This document shows, in pieces, positions 30,397-41,821 of a stretch of DNA of 64,000 nucleotides. The stretch covers positions 1-64,000 of the forward strand of contig NZ_AMRJ01000011.1 of NCBI RefSeq assembly GCF_000300995.1, read 5' to 3'. Position numbers and translations under genes: made by a program. Numbering within the stretch: position 1 is the first letter of the stretch; each line of letters starts with the position of its first letter. A model generated the notes under the pieces. It worked only from the letters and a program-made list of their open reading frames with translations. It was not told the DNA's origin and did no database searches. The stretch comes from Alcanivorax hongdengensis A-11-3 (GTDB taxonomy: Bacteria; Pseudomonadota; Gammaproteobacteria; Pseudomonadales; Alcanivoracaceae).

Positions 30397-30758
30397 CTGA
30401 CCGGTCGTCCCCGGTACATACGTGAACCGCGCTGCCGGGGCGCGGTCTCCCCTCTGCTGTTGGCCGCATCCACGGGTTGCCCCCGGTACATGCGAGCCAC
30501 CTCCCCGGGGGGCGACTCTTCGTGCACCAGCACATCCGGCCCCTCCAGCTTGATCAACTCCAGCTGAATTTCGCCGTACAGCCGCTGCAGCCCGTGGGAG
30601 CGAGTGATGCCGGCGTAGTGTGCCAGTTTCTGGCGCAATTGCGGATCGGTTAGCGACAGGCGATCGTCAAACTCGGCCCGGATAAGTCGCCGGCACTGGT
30701 TGACCAGATTGACGATCTGATACTGCATCAGCCAGCGGTGGTTGATCTCGGTCTCCAT
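30393..30758 (-). CDS. Hypothetical protein with duplicated MYRG motif
   Basis: A 121-residue soluble protein I do not recognise. The N-terminal two thirds look helical (NHRWLMQYQIVNLVNQCRRL, LQRLYGEIQLELIKLEG). The tail carries RMYRGQPV and RMYRGRPV about 20 residues apart, separated by a polar linker. Short YRG peptides occur in DUF4278-like proteins, but there is no further similarity visible. It has its own start with no operon partner; its gene converges on the ferritin gene. Confidence 0.55.
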   Translation of the reverse strand: METEINHRWLMQYQIVNLVNQCRRLIRAEFDDRLSLTDPQLRQKLAHYAGITRSHGLQRLYGEIQLELIKLEGPDVLVHEESPPGEVARMYRGQPVDAANSRGETAPRQRGSRMYRGRPVS

Positions 30759-30851
30759 GGCGGTACTCCTGCATGGGATAGTGAGAAGGTCTCACAGACA
30801 AAGCAGAAAGCGTGCCATGGACTGGGCGGCATTTCGGACTCGGGGATAATC

Positions 30852-30907
30852 AAAAAGGCGCACTGGCGCGCGCCATGGTCGTGCAGGCGCACCAGTGCTG
30901 TGCGCCT
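30852..30907 (-). terminator. Terminator of uvrA
   Basis: On the minus strand AGGCGCAC (30907-30900) pairs perfectly with GTGCGCCT (30892-30885) just after the uvrA stop. A second GTGCGCCT-like copy followed by TTTTT (30864-30852) can pair with the same AGGCGCAC arm, giving an alternative terminator. Confidence 0.6.
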
Positions 30908-30911
30908 GTTG

Positions 30912-33746
<2,835 letters not shown>

Positions 33747-33770
33747 AGGGAAAAGACCCGCCTCAGACTA

Positions 33771-33786
33771 CTGTCAGAATGAACAG
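33771..33786 (-). promoter_or_regulatory. LexA (SOS) box of uvrA
   Basis: CTGTCAGAATGAACAG fits CTGT-N8-ACAG and lies 25 bp upstream of the uvrA start. A TATACT -10-like hexamer (minus strand, 33795-33790) sits right beside it, so bound LexA would block the promoter. Confidence 0.75.
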
Positions 33787-33831
33787 GGCAGTATAGGCGA
33801 ATTACTGTGAAGGGGAAAAGAAAGGACTGAT

Positions 33832-33856
33832 GCGTCAGACGTCGGACGTCTGACGC
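33832..33856 (-). terminator. Perfect inverted repeat after the CsgD-like gene
   Basis: GCGTCAGACGTC and GACGTCTGACGC are exact reverse complements around a single G, 20 bp past the stop of the regulator. There is no long T-run, so it is either a terminator-like hairpin or a protein-binding palindrome between two minus-strand genes. Confidence 0.5.
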
Positions 33857-33876
33857 GAAAAGCCAAGGTGTTGAGC

Positions 33877-34527
33877 TTAAAGGTTTTCCTGCGCCCAGTT
33901 CACCGCCTGCAGGCGGTTGGACGCATTGATCTTCTTGAAGATGTTGTAGATGTGGGTCTTGATGGTGTGCGGGCTGAGATTGAGGGTGCTGGCAATCTCG
34001 GAATTCTTGGCGCCGGTGGCCATCACCTTGAGCACTTCCACTTCCCGGTCGGTGAGATTCACCTCGCTGCGAGAGAAGGTCTTGTTGAAGGTGCGGCTCT
34101 TCATCAGGTAAGCCTGCAATACCGCCCGCGGGAACCACAGCTCACCATCAAAAATGGCCTTGATGCCCTTGCTCAGCATGGCCTGGGGGCAGTCGTGCTG
34201 GAAGCCGCCATTGACCATGGGCAGGCCGGCCAGCTTGGAGAGGGCCTCTTCGCTGTTGACGTTGAACACGGCAATCAGCACATCGCCTTCCACTTCCTGG
34301 TCTTCTTCCAGCAGATGGGCAATTACCTCGTTGACATCCACCGAATGGTAATCCACCAGAAACAGGCTCTGCTGCACCTGGCGAAGCTGCTCGGTGGTGA
34401 TGGTGGTAACCGAGCTGATTGTTTCTGCAGGAATGGCTTCCTTGGCCAGAAATTCGGTCAACAGCGCATTCTGCAAATGCTGGCTGCCGACCACATAGAC
34501 CTGCTGTACGTTAAGTTGGCTGTTCAT
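33877..34527 (-). CDS. LuxR-type regulator resembling CsgD
   Basis: A 216-residue regulator with a receiver-like N-terminal domain and a C-terminal LuxR HTH. The C-terminal half reads much like E. coli CsgD: LTDREVEVLKVMATGAKNSE, NLSPHTIKTHIYNIFKKI and NRLQAVNWAQENL, with AVLQAYLMKS ahead of it. The N-terminal domain (LFLVDYHSVDV, LLAVFN-type strand) lacks a clean phospho-acceptor pocket. CsgD controls biofilm matrix genes in enterics; here it could govern matrix genes such as alginate, but no target is shown by the sequence. Confidence 0.8.
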   Translation of the reverse strand: MNSQLNVQQVYVVGSQHLQNALLTEFLAKEAIPAETISSVTTITTEQLRQVQQSLFLVDYHSVDVNEVIAHLLEEDQEVEGDVLIAVFNVNSEEALSKLAGLPMVNGGFQHDCPQAMLSKGIKAIFDGELWFPRAVLQAYLMKSRTFNKTFSRSEVNLTDREVEVLKVMATGAKNSEIASTLNLSPHTIKTHIYNIFKKINASNRLQAVNWAQENL

Positions 34528-34821
34528 GGGCCCCGTCCGTGACTACCTCAGGTGCCGGGCCGCCATATTCAAAGTCACTAATGGTGGTCCGTTACCTAAG
34601 AAAAAAAACCTATCAAGGTATGAATCTATCACCGCTTTGGAGGGGGTTCAATTTGCACATGGGCCGTAGCGCCCAGTTTTAACGATTTTTGGGCCGGCTG
34701 CCCGGCAAAACCGCAGTGGGGGCCCCCTGCTCGGGGAATCTGCTACACTGCCGGCCGCTGTTGGCCGTTACTTCCGGCAGCACCTGGTCATGCTTCTTTT
34801 TTCGTTCAGCAGGATCTTCCC
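34528..34821. other. 294-bp divergent intergenic region
   Basis: Lies between the CsgD-like gene and the MFS transporter. It is AT-rich near the regulator (an eight-base A-run at 34600) and contains TACACT (34744-34749), a possible -10 for the transporter without a good -35. An imperfect hairpin around CCGTTACTTCCGGCAG lies near 34765-34782. No gene is visible. Confidence 0.5.
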
Positions 34822-36225
34822 ATGAGTACAGATTCATCCGGTCAGTCTGCCCTGACCCCCCTTGAGCGTCGCGCCGCCAGTGCCCTGGCCTCCATCTTTT
34901 CCCTGCGCATGCTCGGGCTTTTCATGATTTATCCGGTTTTTTCCGTCTACGCCCGTCATCTGCCCGGTGCCACACCGGTGACCATCGGGTTGGCTCTGGG
35001 CATCTATGGGCTGACCCAGGCCCTTTTGCAGATTCCGTTTGGTCTCTGGTCCGACCGTATCGGGCGGCGCAAGGTGATCACCATCGGGTTGTTGTTGTTT
35101 GCCGCCGGCAGTGTGCTGGCCGCCCTGTCACACAGTATCTACGGCATTATCGCCGGCCGCGCCCTGCAGGGCGCCGGCGCCGTCGGCTCGGTGATTCTGG
35201 CGCTGATGGCCGATCTCACCCGCGATGACCAGCGCACCAAGGCCATGGCCATTATCGGCATGAGTATCGGCCTGTCCTTTGCCCTGGCGGTGGTTGCCGG
35301 TCCGGTGTTCAACAGCCATATCGGCGTCAACGGCATTTTCTGGCTGACGGCGGTGCTGGCGCTACTCGGACTGGCGGTGCTCTATATGGCCGTGCCGCAA
35401 CCGGACCAGCAGCGTCTGCACCGGGACAACCAGGCGGTACCGGCACTGCTGGCCGAGGTGCTGAAAAACGGCCAGCTGCTGCGGCTGGATTTCGGTATCT
35501 TTGCCCAGCATGCCATGCTCACCGCCACCTTCCTGGGGCTGCCGGTGCTGCTGCGCGACAGCAGCGGGCTGCAGGTCGAGCAGGAATGGGCCCTGTATCT
35601 GCCGGTGTTGGCGGCGTCGGTGGTGCTGATGGTGCCGCTGATCATCTATGGCGAGCGTAATGCACGCCTCAAGAGCGTGTTTATCGGTGCCATCGTGGCG
35701 TCCGGGCTGGCGCAGCTGGTGTTTGCCCTGGGCTACCACAGCCTGTGGTTGCTGGTGCCGGTGATCGTGGTGTTTTTCACTGCCTTCAATCTGCTGGAGT
35801 CGTCATTGCCGTCGCTGATTTCCCGGCTGGCGCCGGCGGGCATGAAGGGCACCGCCATGGGGGTTTACTCCAGCTCCCAGTTTTTCGGCATCTTCGTGGG
35901 CGGCGTGGCCGGCGGCTGGCTGCAGAGCCATTTCGGCCTGCCCGGCGTGTTCGGGTTCTCGGTGCTGCTGGCGCTGCTCTGGTTGGCGGTAACGGCGGGC
36001 TTGCGTAACCCGGGCCACATGTCCAGCCGGGTGGTGTCGCTGGGGGCGTTGAAAGACGAGGCTCCGGAGTTGGCGGCCAGCCGTATTCGCGCCATTACCG
36101 GGGTGCTGGATGTGGCTGTGGCGCCGGAAGACGGTACCGCCATTCTCAAGGTGGATTCGCGCCAGTTTGATGAGCCGGCGCTGGATAATCTGCTCGGCAA
36201 GGCGCCGGCGGCCACGCCCGCATAG
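34822..36225 (+). CDS. MFS transporter, YajR-like
   Basis: A 467-residue major facilitator with 12 predicted helices. The motif A loop is GLWSDRIGRRKV between helices 2 and 3. After the last helix a ferredoxin-like domain (residues ~400-455: ASRIRAITGVLDVAVAPEDG) matches the C-terminal YAM domain of E. coli YajR. Substrate unknown. The uvrA / MFS / ssb order is also found in Pseudomonas. A terminator separates it from ssb. Confidence 0.85.
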   Translation: MSTDSSGQSALTPLERRAASALASIFSLRMLGLFMIYPVFSVYARHLPGATPVTIGLALGIYGLTQALLQIPFGLWSDRIGRRKVITIGLLLFAAGSVLAALSHSIYGIIAGRALQGAGAVGSVILALMADLTRDDQRTKAMAIIGMSIGLSFALAVVAGPVFNSHIGVNGIFWLTAVLALLGLAVLYMAVPQPDQQRLHRDNQAVPALLAEVLKNGQLLRLDFGIFAQHAMLTATFLGLPVLLRDSSGLQVEQEWALYLPVLAASVVLMVPLIIYGERNARLKSVFIGAIVASGLAQLVFALGYHSLWLLVPVIVVFFTAFNLLESSLPSLISRLAPAGMKGTAMGVYSSSQFFGIFVGGVAGGWLQSHFGLPGVFGFSVLLALLWLAVTAGLRNPGHMSSRVVSLGALKDEAPELAASRIRAITGVLDVAVAPEDGTAILKVDSRQFDEPALDNLLGKAPAATPA

Positions 36226-36324
36226 GCAAACACCGAGCAACCTGACACAATGCTCGTTTGAGCAAGACACGGGCAGCCGCATGGCTGCCATCCCGCGTGC
36301 TGCGAGGTGGCGCGGGGGCTGGAA

Positions 36325-36362
36325 CCGGGGCGCCAGAGGATGCGGCAGGCCCCGGCGTTTTT
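36325..36362 (+). terminator. Terminator between the MFS gene and ssb
   Basis: CCGGGGC (36325-36331) pairs with GCCCCGG (36349-36355) and is followed by CG and five Ts. A second perfect hairpin, GGCAGCC-GCAT-GGCTGCC, lies upstream at 36272-36289 without Ts. Confidence 0.6.
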
Positions 36363-36390
36363 CATCACACCCTGCTAGGGGAGCAAGATC

Positions 36391-36912
36391 ATGGCGCGCG
36401 GCGTTAACAAGGTGATTCTTATCGGCAATCTGGGCGCAGACCCGGAAACCCGTTTCATGCCCAGTGGCGGGGCTGTAACCAATATCCGTCTGGCCACCAG
36501 TGAAACCTGGAAAGACCGTCAGAGCGGCCAGATGCAGGAACGTACCGAATGGCACCGGGTGGTGTTTTTCAACAAGCTGGGCGAGATTGCCGGCGAATAC
36601 CTGAAAAAAGGCTCCAAGGTGTATGTGGAAGGCTCCATCCGTACCCGCAAGTGGCAGGGGCAGGATGGGCAGGACCGTTACACCACGGAAATCGTGGCCA
36701 ACGAAATGCAGATGCTGGACAGCCGTGGTGAAGGCGGCGGGGGCGGCTTTGGCGGTGGTCAGGGCCAATCCGGCGGCTTCAACCAGGACCCGGGCTACTC
36801 GGAGGACAACTACGGTGGCAGCCCGTCACAGGGGCAGCAGAAACCGGCCCAGAACCAGGGTGGCGGCTTTGCCGGCCCGGCGGATGACTTTGACGACGAT
36901 ATCCCGTTTTAA
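36391..36912 (+). CDS. ssb: Single-stranded DNA-binding protein
   Basis: SSB (173 residues) protects ssDNA and recruits repair and replication proteins. The OB fold spans about residues 1-110 ([35 protein letters not shown]). A Gly/Gln-rich linker leads to the acidic tip DFDDDIPF, which binds partners. GGGGAGCAAGATC precedes the start. No LexA box was found next to it. Confidence 0.97.
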   Translation: MARGVNKVILIGNLGADPETRFMPSGGAVTNIRLATSETWKDRQSGQMQERTEWHRVVFFNKLGEIAGEYLKKGSKVYVEGSIRTRKWQGQDGQDRYTTEIVANEMQMLDSRGEGGGGGFGGGQGQSGGFNQDPGYSEDNYGGSPSQGQQKPAQNQGGGFAGPADDFDDDIPF

Positions 36913-36922
36913 GGCGGATTGA

Positions 36923-37642
36923 ATGCCTCGCAAACTTACCCTGGCCCTGGTTTTTATCTTCAGCCTGCTGGTATTCGTGGTCTTGCTGATGCCGGCGGCG
37001 GTGCTGGTCGATCGGCTGCCGGTGCTGCGCCCGGCCGGGGCGCCATTGCAGTTGTCGGCGGCCCGGGGGCCCTGGTGGCATGCCCAGGTCAACTGGCGCT
37101 GGCGCCAGTTACAGGGCCAGGGCCGCTGGTCGCTCGACTGGCAGGGGCTGGTGCCCGGCCTGCGCCTGGGGGCCGAGGGCGCCGGGGCGCGTCTGTCCGG
37201 CTGGCTGGGCGCGGACTGGGGGGACTGGCAGGTCCGTGATCTGCGCCTGTCGGTGCCGGTGGCGCCGATTGCCGCCCAGGTGCCCCAGGGCAATGCGGAC
37301 GGTCGGGTGGACGCCACCCTGATGCAGGCCGCCTTTGCCGAGGGGCGTATCACCTCGCTGCAGGGAACCCTGCAATACAGTGGCGGTCAGGTAACCTGGG
37401 GCCGTAATGGTTCTGCAACCGTACCGGTGTTGAATGGCCGGCTGGCCATGGATAACGGTCAACCGGGGCTGACGGTGACCGACCCCCAGGGCACCCTGTT
37501 GCTGGATGCGACGCTGGCCGACCAGCGTTTCAAATTGCGGGTAATGCGTGCCTGGCCGCAGTTGCTGGGTGTCAGCCAGGGCGGCAGCCCGGATGATGTG
37601 GTATTCCAGATGTCCCGTCCGCTGGTACTGGGCCGGGGTTGA
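36923..37642 (+). CDS. gspN: Type II secretion protein N
   Basis: A 239-residue inner-membrane protein of the GspN family. A single N-terminal membrane helix (ALVFIFSLLVFVVLLMPAA) is followed by a beta-rich periplasmic domain with LSAARGPWW and tandem VNWRWRQLQGQGRWSLDW. GspN is an accessory, not always essential, part of type II secretion. It starts 10 bp after ssb and stands about 90 bp before gspC. Confidence 0.8.
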   Translation: MPRKLTLALVFIFSLLVFVVLLMPAAVLVDRLPVLRPAGAPLQLSAARGPWWHAQVNWRWRQLQGQGRWSLDWQGLVPGLRLGAEGAGARLSGWLGADWGDWQVRDLRLSVPVAPIAAQVPQGNADGRVDATLMQAAFAEGRITSLQGTLQYSGGQVTWGRNGSATVPVLNGRLAMDNGQPGLTVTDPQGTLLLDATLADQRFKLRVMRAWPQLLGVSQGGSPDDVVFQMSRPLVLGRG

Positions 37643-37680
37643 AACGGCGCCGCCATGGCCGCCGCTAATAAAACCGTGTT

Positions 37681-37701
37681 TATAATCCCGGTCTTGACCG
37701 G
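37681..37701 (+). promoter_or_regulatory. Possible gspC promoter with adjacent palindrome
   Basis: TATAAT at 37681-37686 is a perfect -10 with a TG two bases further upstream, but no -35 is recognisable. Right after it, CCGGTC-TT-GACCGG (37688-37701) is a perfect palindrome that could be an operator or the start of a leader hairpin. Confidence 0.35.
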
Positions 37702-37735
37702 TCGGGAAGAATGATAAGTAGAAAGCAGGGACGTT

Positions 37736-38608
37736 ATGGTGCAGTTGGCGCAATGGGGACAAAAACAGCAGTGGGGCAAGCCGGTGCGGCTTTTGCTCGC
37801 CCTGTTGTTGCTGGTTGGCCTGGCCTACCTGCTGGCACAAACAGTCTGGCTGCTGGCCTACGGGCCTCAGGATGCGATTCCCGCGGATAGCTCCCGGCCG
37901 CGGCTGCAGGGCGGAGACAGTGGCCAGTCAGTGATGCTCAGCCAGGCCCAGGTGGATGGCTGGCAGTTGTTCGGCGCCTACCAGGCCGAGCCGGTGACCA
38001 GTGACAAACCCACCGAAGCGCCGGATACCCGTCTGCAGCTGGAGCTGCTGGGGGTATTCCAGACACCGGACAGCAAAAAGGCGTCCGCCATCATTGCCCA
38101 GAAAGGCAAGGAAGGAGAGCTGTATCACATTGGTGACAGCATTCCCGGCAACGCTTCGCTGGAAGAGATTTATCCCGATCGCGTGATTCTTCGCCGTGCC
38201 GGTCGCCTGGAAACCCTGCGCTGGTCTGATACGTCCCTGGGTGGCGTGGTGCAGACACCGTCCACGGACAACGTCAGCGACAACAATGCCCAAGCTGACA
38301 ATGACAATGCGGCGGGGGCCGGGGATAGTGATCTGGCCAAACAGCGCAACCAGCTGGTTCGTCAGCTGGGGCTGGAACCGGTCAGCCAGGGCAGTGACCA
38401 GGGCTATCGTCTGGGCAGCCAGGCGCCCAAGCAGCTGATTTCCCAGGTCGGTTTGAAAAACGATGATGTCATTCTGTCGGTCAATGGTTACCCCCTGGGG
38501 GCGCCGGACAGTGACGTTCAGGCATTGCGCTCTTATCAGGAAACCCAGCAGGCGTCGATTGTGGTGCAGCGGGGTGATCAGCAATTTACCGTGAATTATC
38601 CGCCGTAG
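37736..38608 (+). CDS. gspC: Type II secretion protein C
   Basis: GspC (290 residues) links the inner-membrane platform to the GspD secretin. One membrane helix (VRLLLALLLLVGLAYLL, residues ~19-37) precedes the homology region (WQLFGAY, LQLELLGVFQTPD, GELYHIGDSIPGNASLEEI). An Asp/Asn-rich linker leads to a C-terminal PDZ domain (LISQVGLKNDDVILSVNGYP). CAGGGA precedes the ATG. The gene is followed by gspD after 13 bp. Confidence 0.9.
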   Translation: MVQLAQWGQKQQWGKPVRLLLALLLLVGLAYLLAQTVWLLAYGPQDAIPADSSRPRLQGGDSGQSVMLSQAQVDGWQLFGAYQAEPVTSDKPTEAPDTRLQLELLGVFQTPDSKKASAIIAQKGKEGELYHIGDSIPGNASLEEIYPDRVILRRAGRLETLRWSDTSLGGVVQTPSTDNVSDNNAQADNDNAAGAGDSDLAKQRNQLVRQLGLEPVSQGSDQGYRLGSQAPKQLISQVGLKNDDVILSVNGYPLGAPDSDVQALRSYQETQQASIVVQRGDQQFTVNYPP

Positions 38609-38621
38609 TGGTGTGGCTTCT

Positions 38622-40715
38622 ATGACGTTTTTTCTCAGAACAATAATGGTGTTGGTGTTGTCTGCGACCGTGCTGGTCTGCCAGGCCGACGTAAAGGCCG
38701 GCGACGACGGCAAGACCTGGACGGTGAATATCCGCAACGCGGACATTCAGGCCTTTATCAGTCAGGTCGCTGACATGACCGGGAAAAACTTCGTGGTGGA
38801 CCCGCGGGTGCGGGCACGGGATGTGACCGTGGTATCCACCAAGGCGCTCACCGCCGATGAGGTCTACGAGTTGTTCCTGGCCGTGCTGCAGGTTCACGGT
38901 TATGCGGCGGTGCCCGCCGGTGACGTGGTCAAGATCGTGCCCAACACCACCGCCAAGCAGAGTAACCTGCCGCTGGTCGGTGCCGGCAAGGATACCGGCG
39001 AAGAGCTGGTTACCCGGGTGATTCCGGTGAAGAATTCGCCGGTGGAAGAACTGGTGCCGGTGCTGCGACCGCTGGTGCCCCAGTACGGTCACCTGGCTGC
39101 CGTGAGCTCCGCCAATGCCCTGATCATCAGTGACCATCTGGATAATATCCGCCGGATGGAAGCCATCATCGCCAATCTGGATAACGCGGATTCCGATGAT
39201 GTGGATATCATCAACCTCAAATACGCCTTCGCCGGTGACATGGTGAAAATGCTGGAAAGCCTTACCGCCCAGACCTCCGGGCGCCGGGGCAAGGGCGCCG
39301 ACAGTGATATCACCGTGGTGGCCGACGAGCGCAGCAATCGCCTGTTGATCAAGGGCGATGACATGACCCGCAAGAAGCTGGCGCAGATGGTGCAGCGCCT
39401 GGATACCCCGGACAGCGAAAGCGGTGGCGTCAAGGTAGTGCGTCTGAGCCATGGTGATGCCAAGGAAATGGCCGAGTTGCTGAAGAATTTTGCCGAGGGG
39501 GCGTCCGCCCTGAAGAGCCACGGTGACGGCAAGGCCACAGCCGCGGCGACCACCGGCAGCGGTTCGGACAAGGTATCGATCCAGGCGGACGAGTCGCTCA
39601 ATGCCCTGGTGATTCGGGCGGAGCCCGGCATGATGAAACAGCTGCAATCGGTGATCAGCCAGCTGGATGTCCGTCGGGCCCAGATTCTGATTGAAGCAGC
39701 CATTGTGGAGATTTCCGGCGAGCAGGGCCGTAATCTGGGCTTCCAGTACGTGGCCGGTAGTGATGAATCCGGTGTCGGCGCAGTGAACTTCAGCAATGCC
39801 GGCCTGAGCGTCAACTCGGTACTGCAGGCGCTGGCGGCGGATGATCCGACCAATCTGAGCCTGGGCGATGGCGTTACCGCAGGCCTTGGCGAAACCGATT
39901 CCAATGGCGACCTGAAGTGGGGCGCCCTGGTGCAGGCACTGGCCTCGTCCTCCGATGTGAACCTGCTGTCCACCCCCAGCATCCTCACCCTGGATAATCA
40001 GGAAGCCTCGATTGTGGTCGGTGAGAACGTGCCCTTCGTCACCGGTTCCAGCACCAACACCGGCTCCGGTGTCTCCAATCCGTTCACCACCATCCAGCGT
40101 GAAGACGTGGGCCTGACCATGAAGGTCACCCCCCATGTGGCCGGCCTTTCCACCATTCGGCTGGAGCTGGAGCAGGAAAATTCCGCGGTCAAGGACTCCG
40201 CCGGCGAGGCAGTGGATATCGTTACCACCACCCGCAAGTTGCAGAGCACGGTGCTGGCCGATGACGGCGAGACCATCGCGCTGGGTGGCCTGATCAAGGA
40301 CGACATCCGCGAAACCGTTCGCAAGGTGCCGTTGCTGGGCGATATCCCGTTGCTGGGCGTGCTATTCCGTTCCACCAGCAAGTCCCACCAGAAGAGCAAT
40401 CTGATGGTATTCCTGCGTCCCACCATCCTGGCGGACAACGACAAGCTGGTGACCATGAGCCGGGAAAAATACATGGGCATTGTTGCCCTGCAGTTCCGTC
40501 TCAACGACAAGGGTGAGCTGGAGCAGGTCGAGAAATACCCCACGCCCACCAATCTGGATCATATCTTCGATGGGCGTAATCCGGTGCCGCAGGATTTCCG
40601 TGACGAGTTCAAGAATGAACAGCAGCGTCCGCTGCCGGCCACCACCGAAGAGCAGCCCAAGCAGAAGACGGTGCCGGGGGTTGACCAGAAAGCGGAGCAG
40701 GGGCCGGATCTCTGA
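38622..40715 (+). CDS. gspD: Type II secretion secretin
   Basis: Outer-membrane secretin (697 residues) that forms the exit pore. After a signal peptide (MVLVLSATVLVCQA) come the N0 domain (IRNADIQAFISQVADMTGKN), N1-N3 repeats, and the secretin domain from about residue 340 with LLSTPSILTLDNQEASIVVG, VPFVTGS and VPLLGDIPLLGVLFRS. A GTG at 38613 would add three residues; the ATG is preferred. The GspE-M genes are not in this window. Confidence 0.95.
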   Translation: MTFFLRTIMVLVLSATVLVCQADVKAGDDGKTWTVNIRNADIQAFISQVADMTGKNFVVDPRVRARDVTVVSTKALTADEVYELFLAVLQVHGYAAVPAGDVVKIVPNTTAKQSNLPLVGAGKDTGEELVTRVIPVKNSPVEELVPVLRPLVPQYGHLAAVSSANALIISDHLDNIRRMEAIIANLDNADSDDVDIINLKYAFAGDMVKMLESLTAQTSGRRGKGADSDITVVADERSNRLLIKGDDMTRKKLAQMVQRLDTPDSESGGVKVVRLSHGDAKEMAELLKNFAEGASALKSHGDGKATAAATTGSGSDKVSIQADESLNALVIRAEPGMMKQLQSVISQLDVRRAQILIEAAIVEISGEQGRNLGFQYVAGSDESGVGAVNFSNAGLSVNSVLQALAADDPTNLSLGDGVTAGLGETDSNGDLKWGALVQALASSSDVNLLSTPSILTLDNQEASIVVGENVPFVTGSSTNTGSGVSNPFTTIQREDVGLTMKVTPHVAGLSTIRLELEQENSAVKDSAGEAVDIVTTTRKLQSTVLADDGETIALGGLIKDDIRETVRKVPLLGDIPLLGVLFRSTSKSHQKSNLMVFLRPTILADNDKLVTMSREKYMGIVALQFRLNDKGELEQVEKYPTPTNLDHIFDGRNPVPQDFRDEFKNEQQRPLPATTEEQPKQKTVPGVDQKAEQGPDL

Positions 40716-40741
40716 TCCGTCATCCCGGTTTCAGCATCAAT

Positions 40742-40767
40742 ACAACACGCGCTTCGGCGCGTGTTGT
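40742..40767. terminator. Bidirectional terminator after gspD
   Basis: A perfect 11-bp stem, ACAACACGCGC and GCGCGTGTTGT, closed by a TTCG loop. It lies between the convergent gspD and lipoprotein genes and can serve both strands, though the T-runs are short. Confidence 0.75.
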
Positions 40768-40798
40768 CGTTTCAGGCAGGGGCAACGCAAGGGGGCTG

Positions 40799-41821
40799 TC
40801 AGGAGTCTTTCAGGGTGCGCAGGTTGTTGAGAACCCGCTGACTGCGCTCAAGTTTCTTGTTGAGTTCCACATTGTCCGGGTAGAGCGGTTGTACCTGCTT
40901 CCAGATACGGTAGGCCTCGCGGTACTGGCCGCGGGCGTAGAGCGCTTCGCCGGTGTTCATTTCCTCATCGAAGCGGCGGCGGCACCACTGTTCGGTGCGA
41001 GCCCGCTGTTGAACCAGGGCGTCATTGCCCCGGTGGCTGTTGAGAAAGGCGCGGGCCGCCAGCAAGTCCTTCAGCTGGCCGCTGTCCTGATAGGTCGCCA
41101 TCAGTGATTCGGCCTTGGCCTGCAGGGCATTGTTCTGGCGAGCCTTGGCCTGTTGCTGTTCGTTATTGAGAATGCTGCGTGCCCGGCTGAGCAGCTCTGG
41201 CGTGGGTTCCCCCGGTGCCAGGCGGTGGGCGGTGTCCAGTAGCTCGCGGGTTTGCTGCCAGTGCTGGCGGTCGGCGTAGTACTCGCCCAGGTGATTGAGA
41301 TCCGCGATCAGCTGTTTTCTTTCTTGCTCCAGCTGCGTGACTTCACGGCGGGCCGCCGGGTCGCTGTACTGTGCCAGCGTCTTGTCCAGCGTGGGCTGTA
41401 ACAGCAGGGCGCGGGCCTGGGCCAGGCGGCGCTCGGCCAGCAGCTGGTTGAGCTGCGCGGCCTGTTTGGCCTGCAGACTCTCACGCAGTGCCTGCAGGGA
41501 GGTGGGGTCCACCACCTGCGCGATGGTGCTGTCGATCAGATCAAAGGCCTGCTGCCACTGTTTGTCGCGGCTCAGGGCCAGGGCGTCATGCTCGGCCCGG
41601 GTCCGGTAGGCCTGGCTGGCCTGGCGAATATCGGGGTACTGCTCCTGCAGCGCGGCATATTGGGGGTGGTCGCTACCGGTGTGCTCAATGATGGCCGCAG
41701 CGGTGGCAAAATCATCCCGGGCCAGTGCCTCTTCCACCTTTTGCTGCTGGTTGCCCAGGTTTATCAGGGTATGACAGCCGGCAGTGAGCAGTGTGGCCAG
41801 TAGTAGACTGCTTTTACGCAC
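40799..41821 (-). CDS. TPR-like lipoprotein coupled to the cyclase gene
   Basis: A 340-residue predicted lipoprotein. Starting at GTG 41821 it reads (M)RKSSLLLATLLTAGC, a signal peptide with lipobox LTAGC. The mature part is almost all helical, with repeated Ala/Leu/Gln-rich helix pairs like TPR units (ALYARGQYREAYRIWKQVQP near the end). The GTG lies in GTGCGTAA, so the cyclase stop is inside its first codons, an 8-bp overlap. It may sense or recruit in the periplasm for the cyclase; no function is known. Confidence 0.75.
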   Translation of the reverse strand: MRKSSLLLATLLTAGCHTLINLGNQQQKVEEALARDDFATAAAIIEHTGSDHPQYAALQEQYPDIRQASQAYRTRAEHDALALSRDKQWQQAFDLIDSTIAQVVDPTSLQALRESLQAKQAAQLNQLLAERRLAQARALLLQPTLDKTLAQYSDPAARREVTQLEQERKQLIADLNHLGEYYADRQHWQQTRELLDTAHRLAPGEPTPELLSRARSILNNEQQQAKARQNNALQAKAESLMATYQDSGQLKDLLAARAFLNSHRGNDALVQQRARTEQWCRRRFDEEMNTGEALYARGQYREAYRIWKQVQPLYPDNVELNKKLERSQRVLNNLRTLKDS

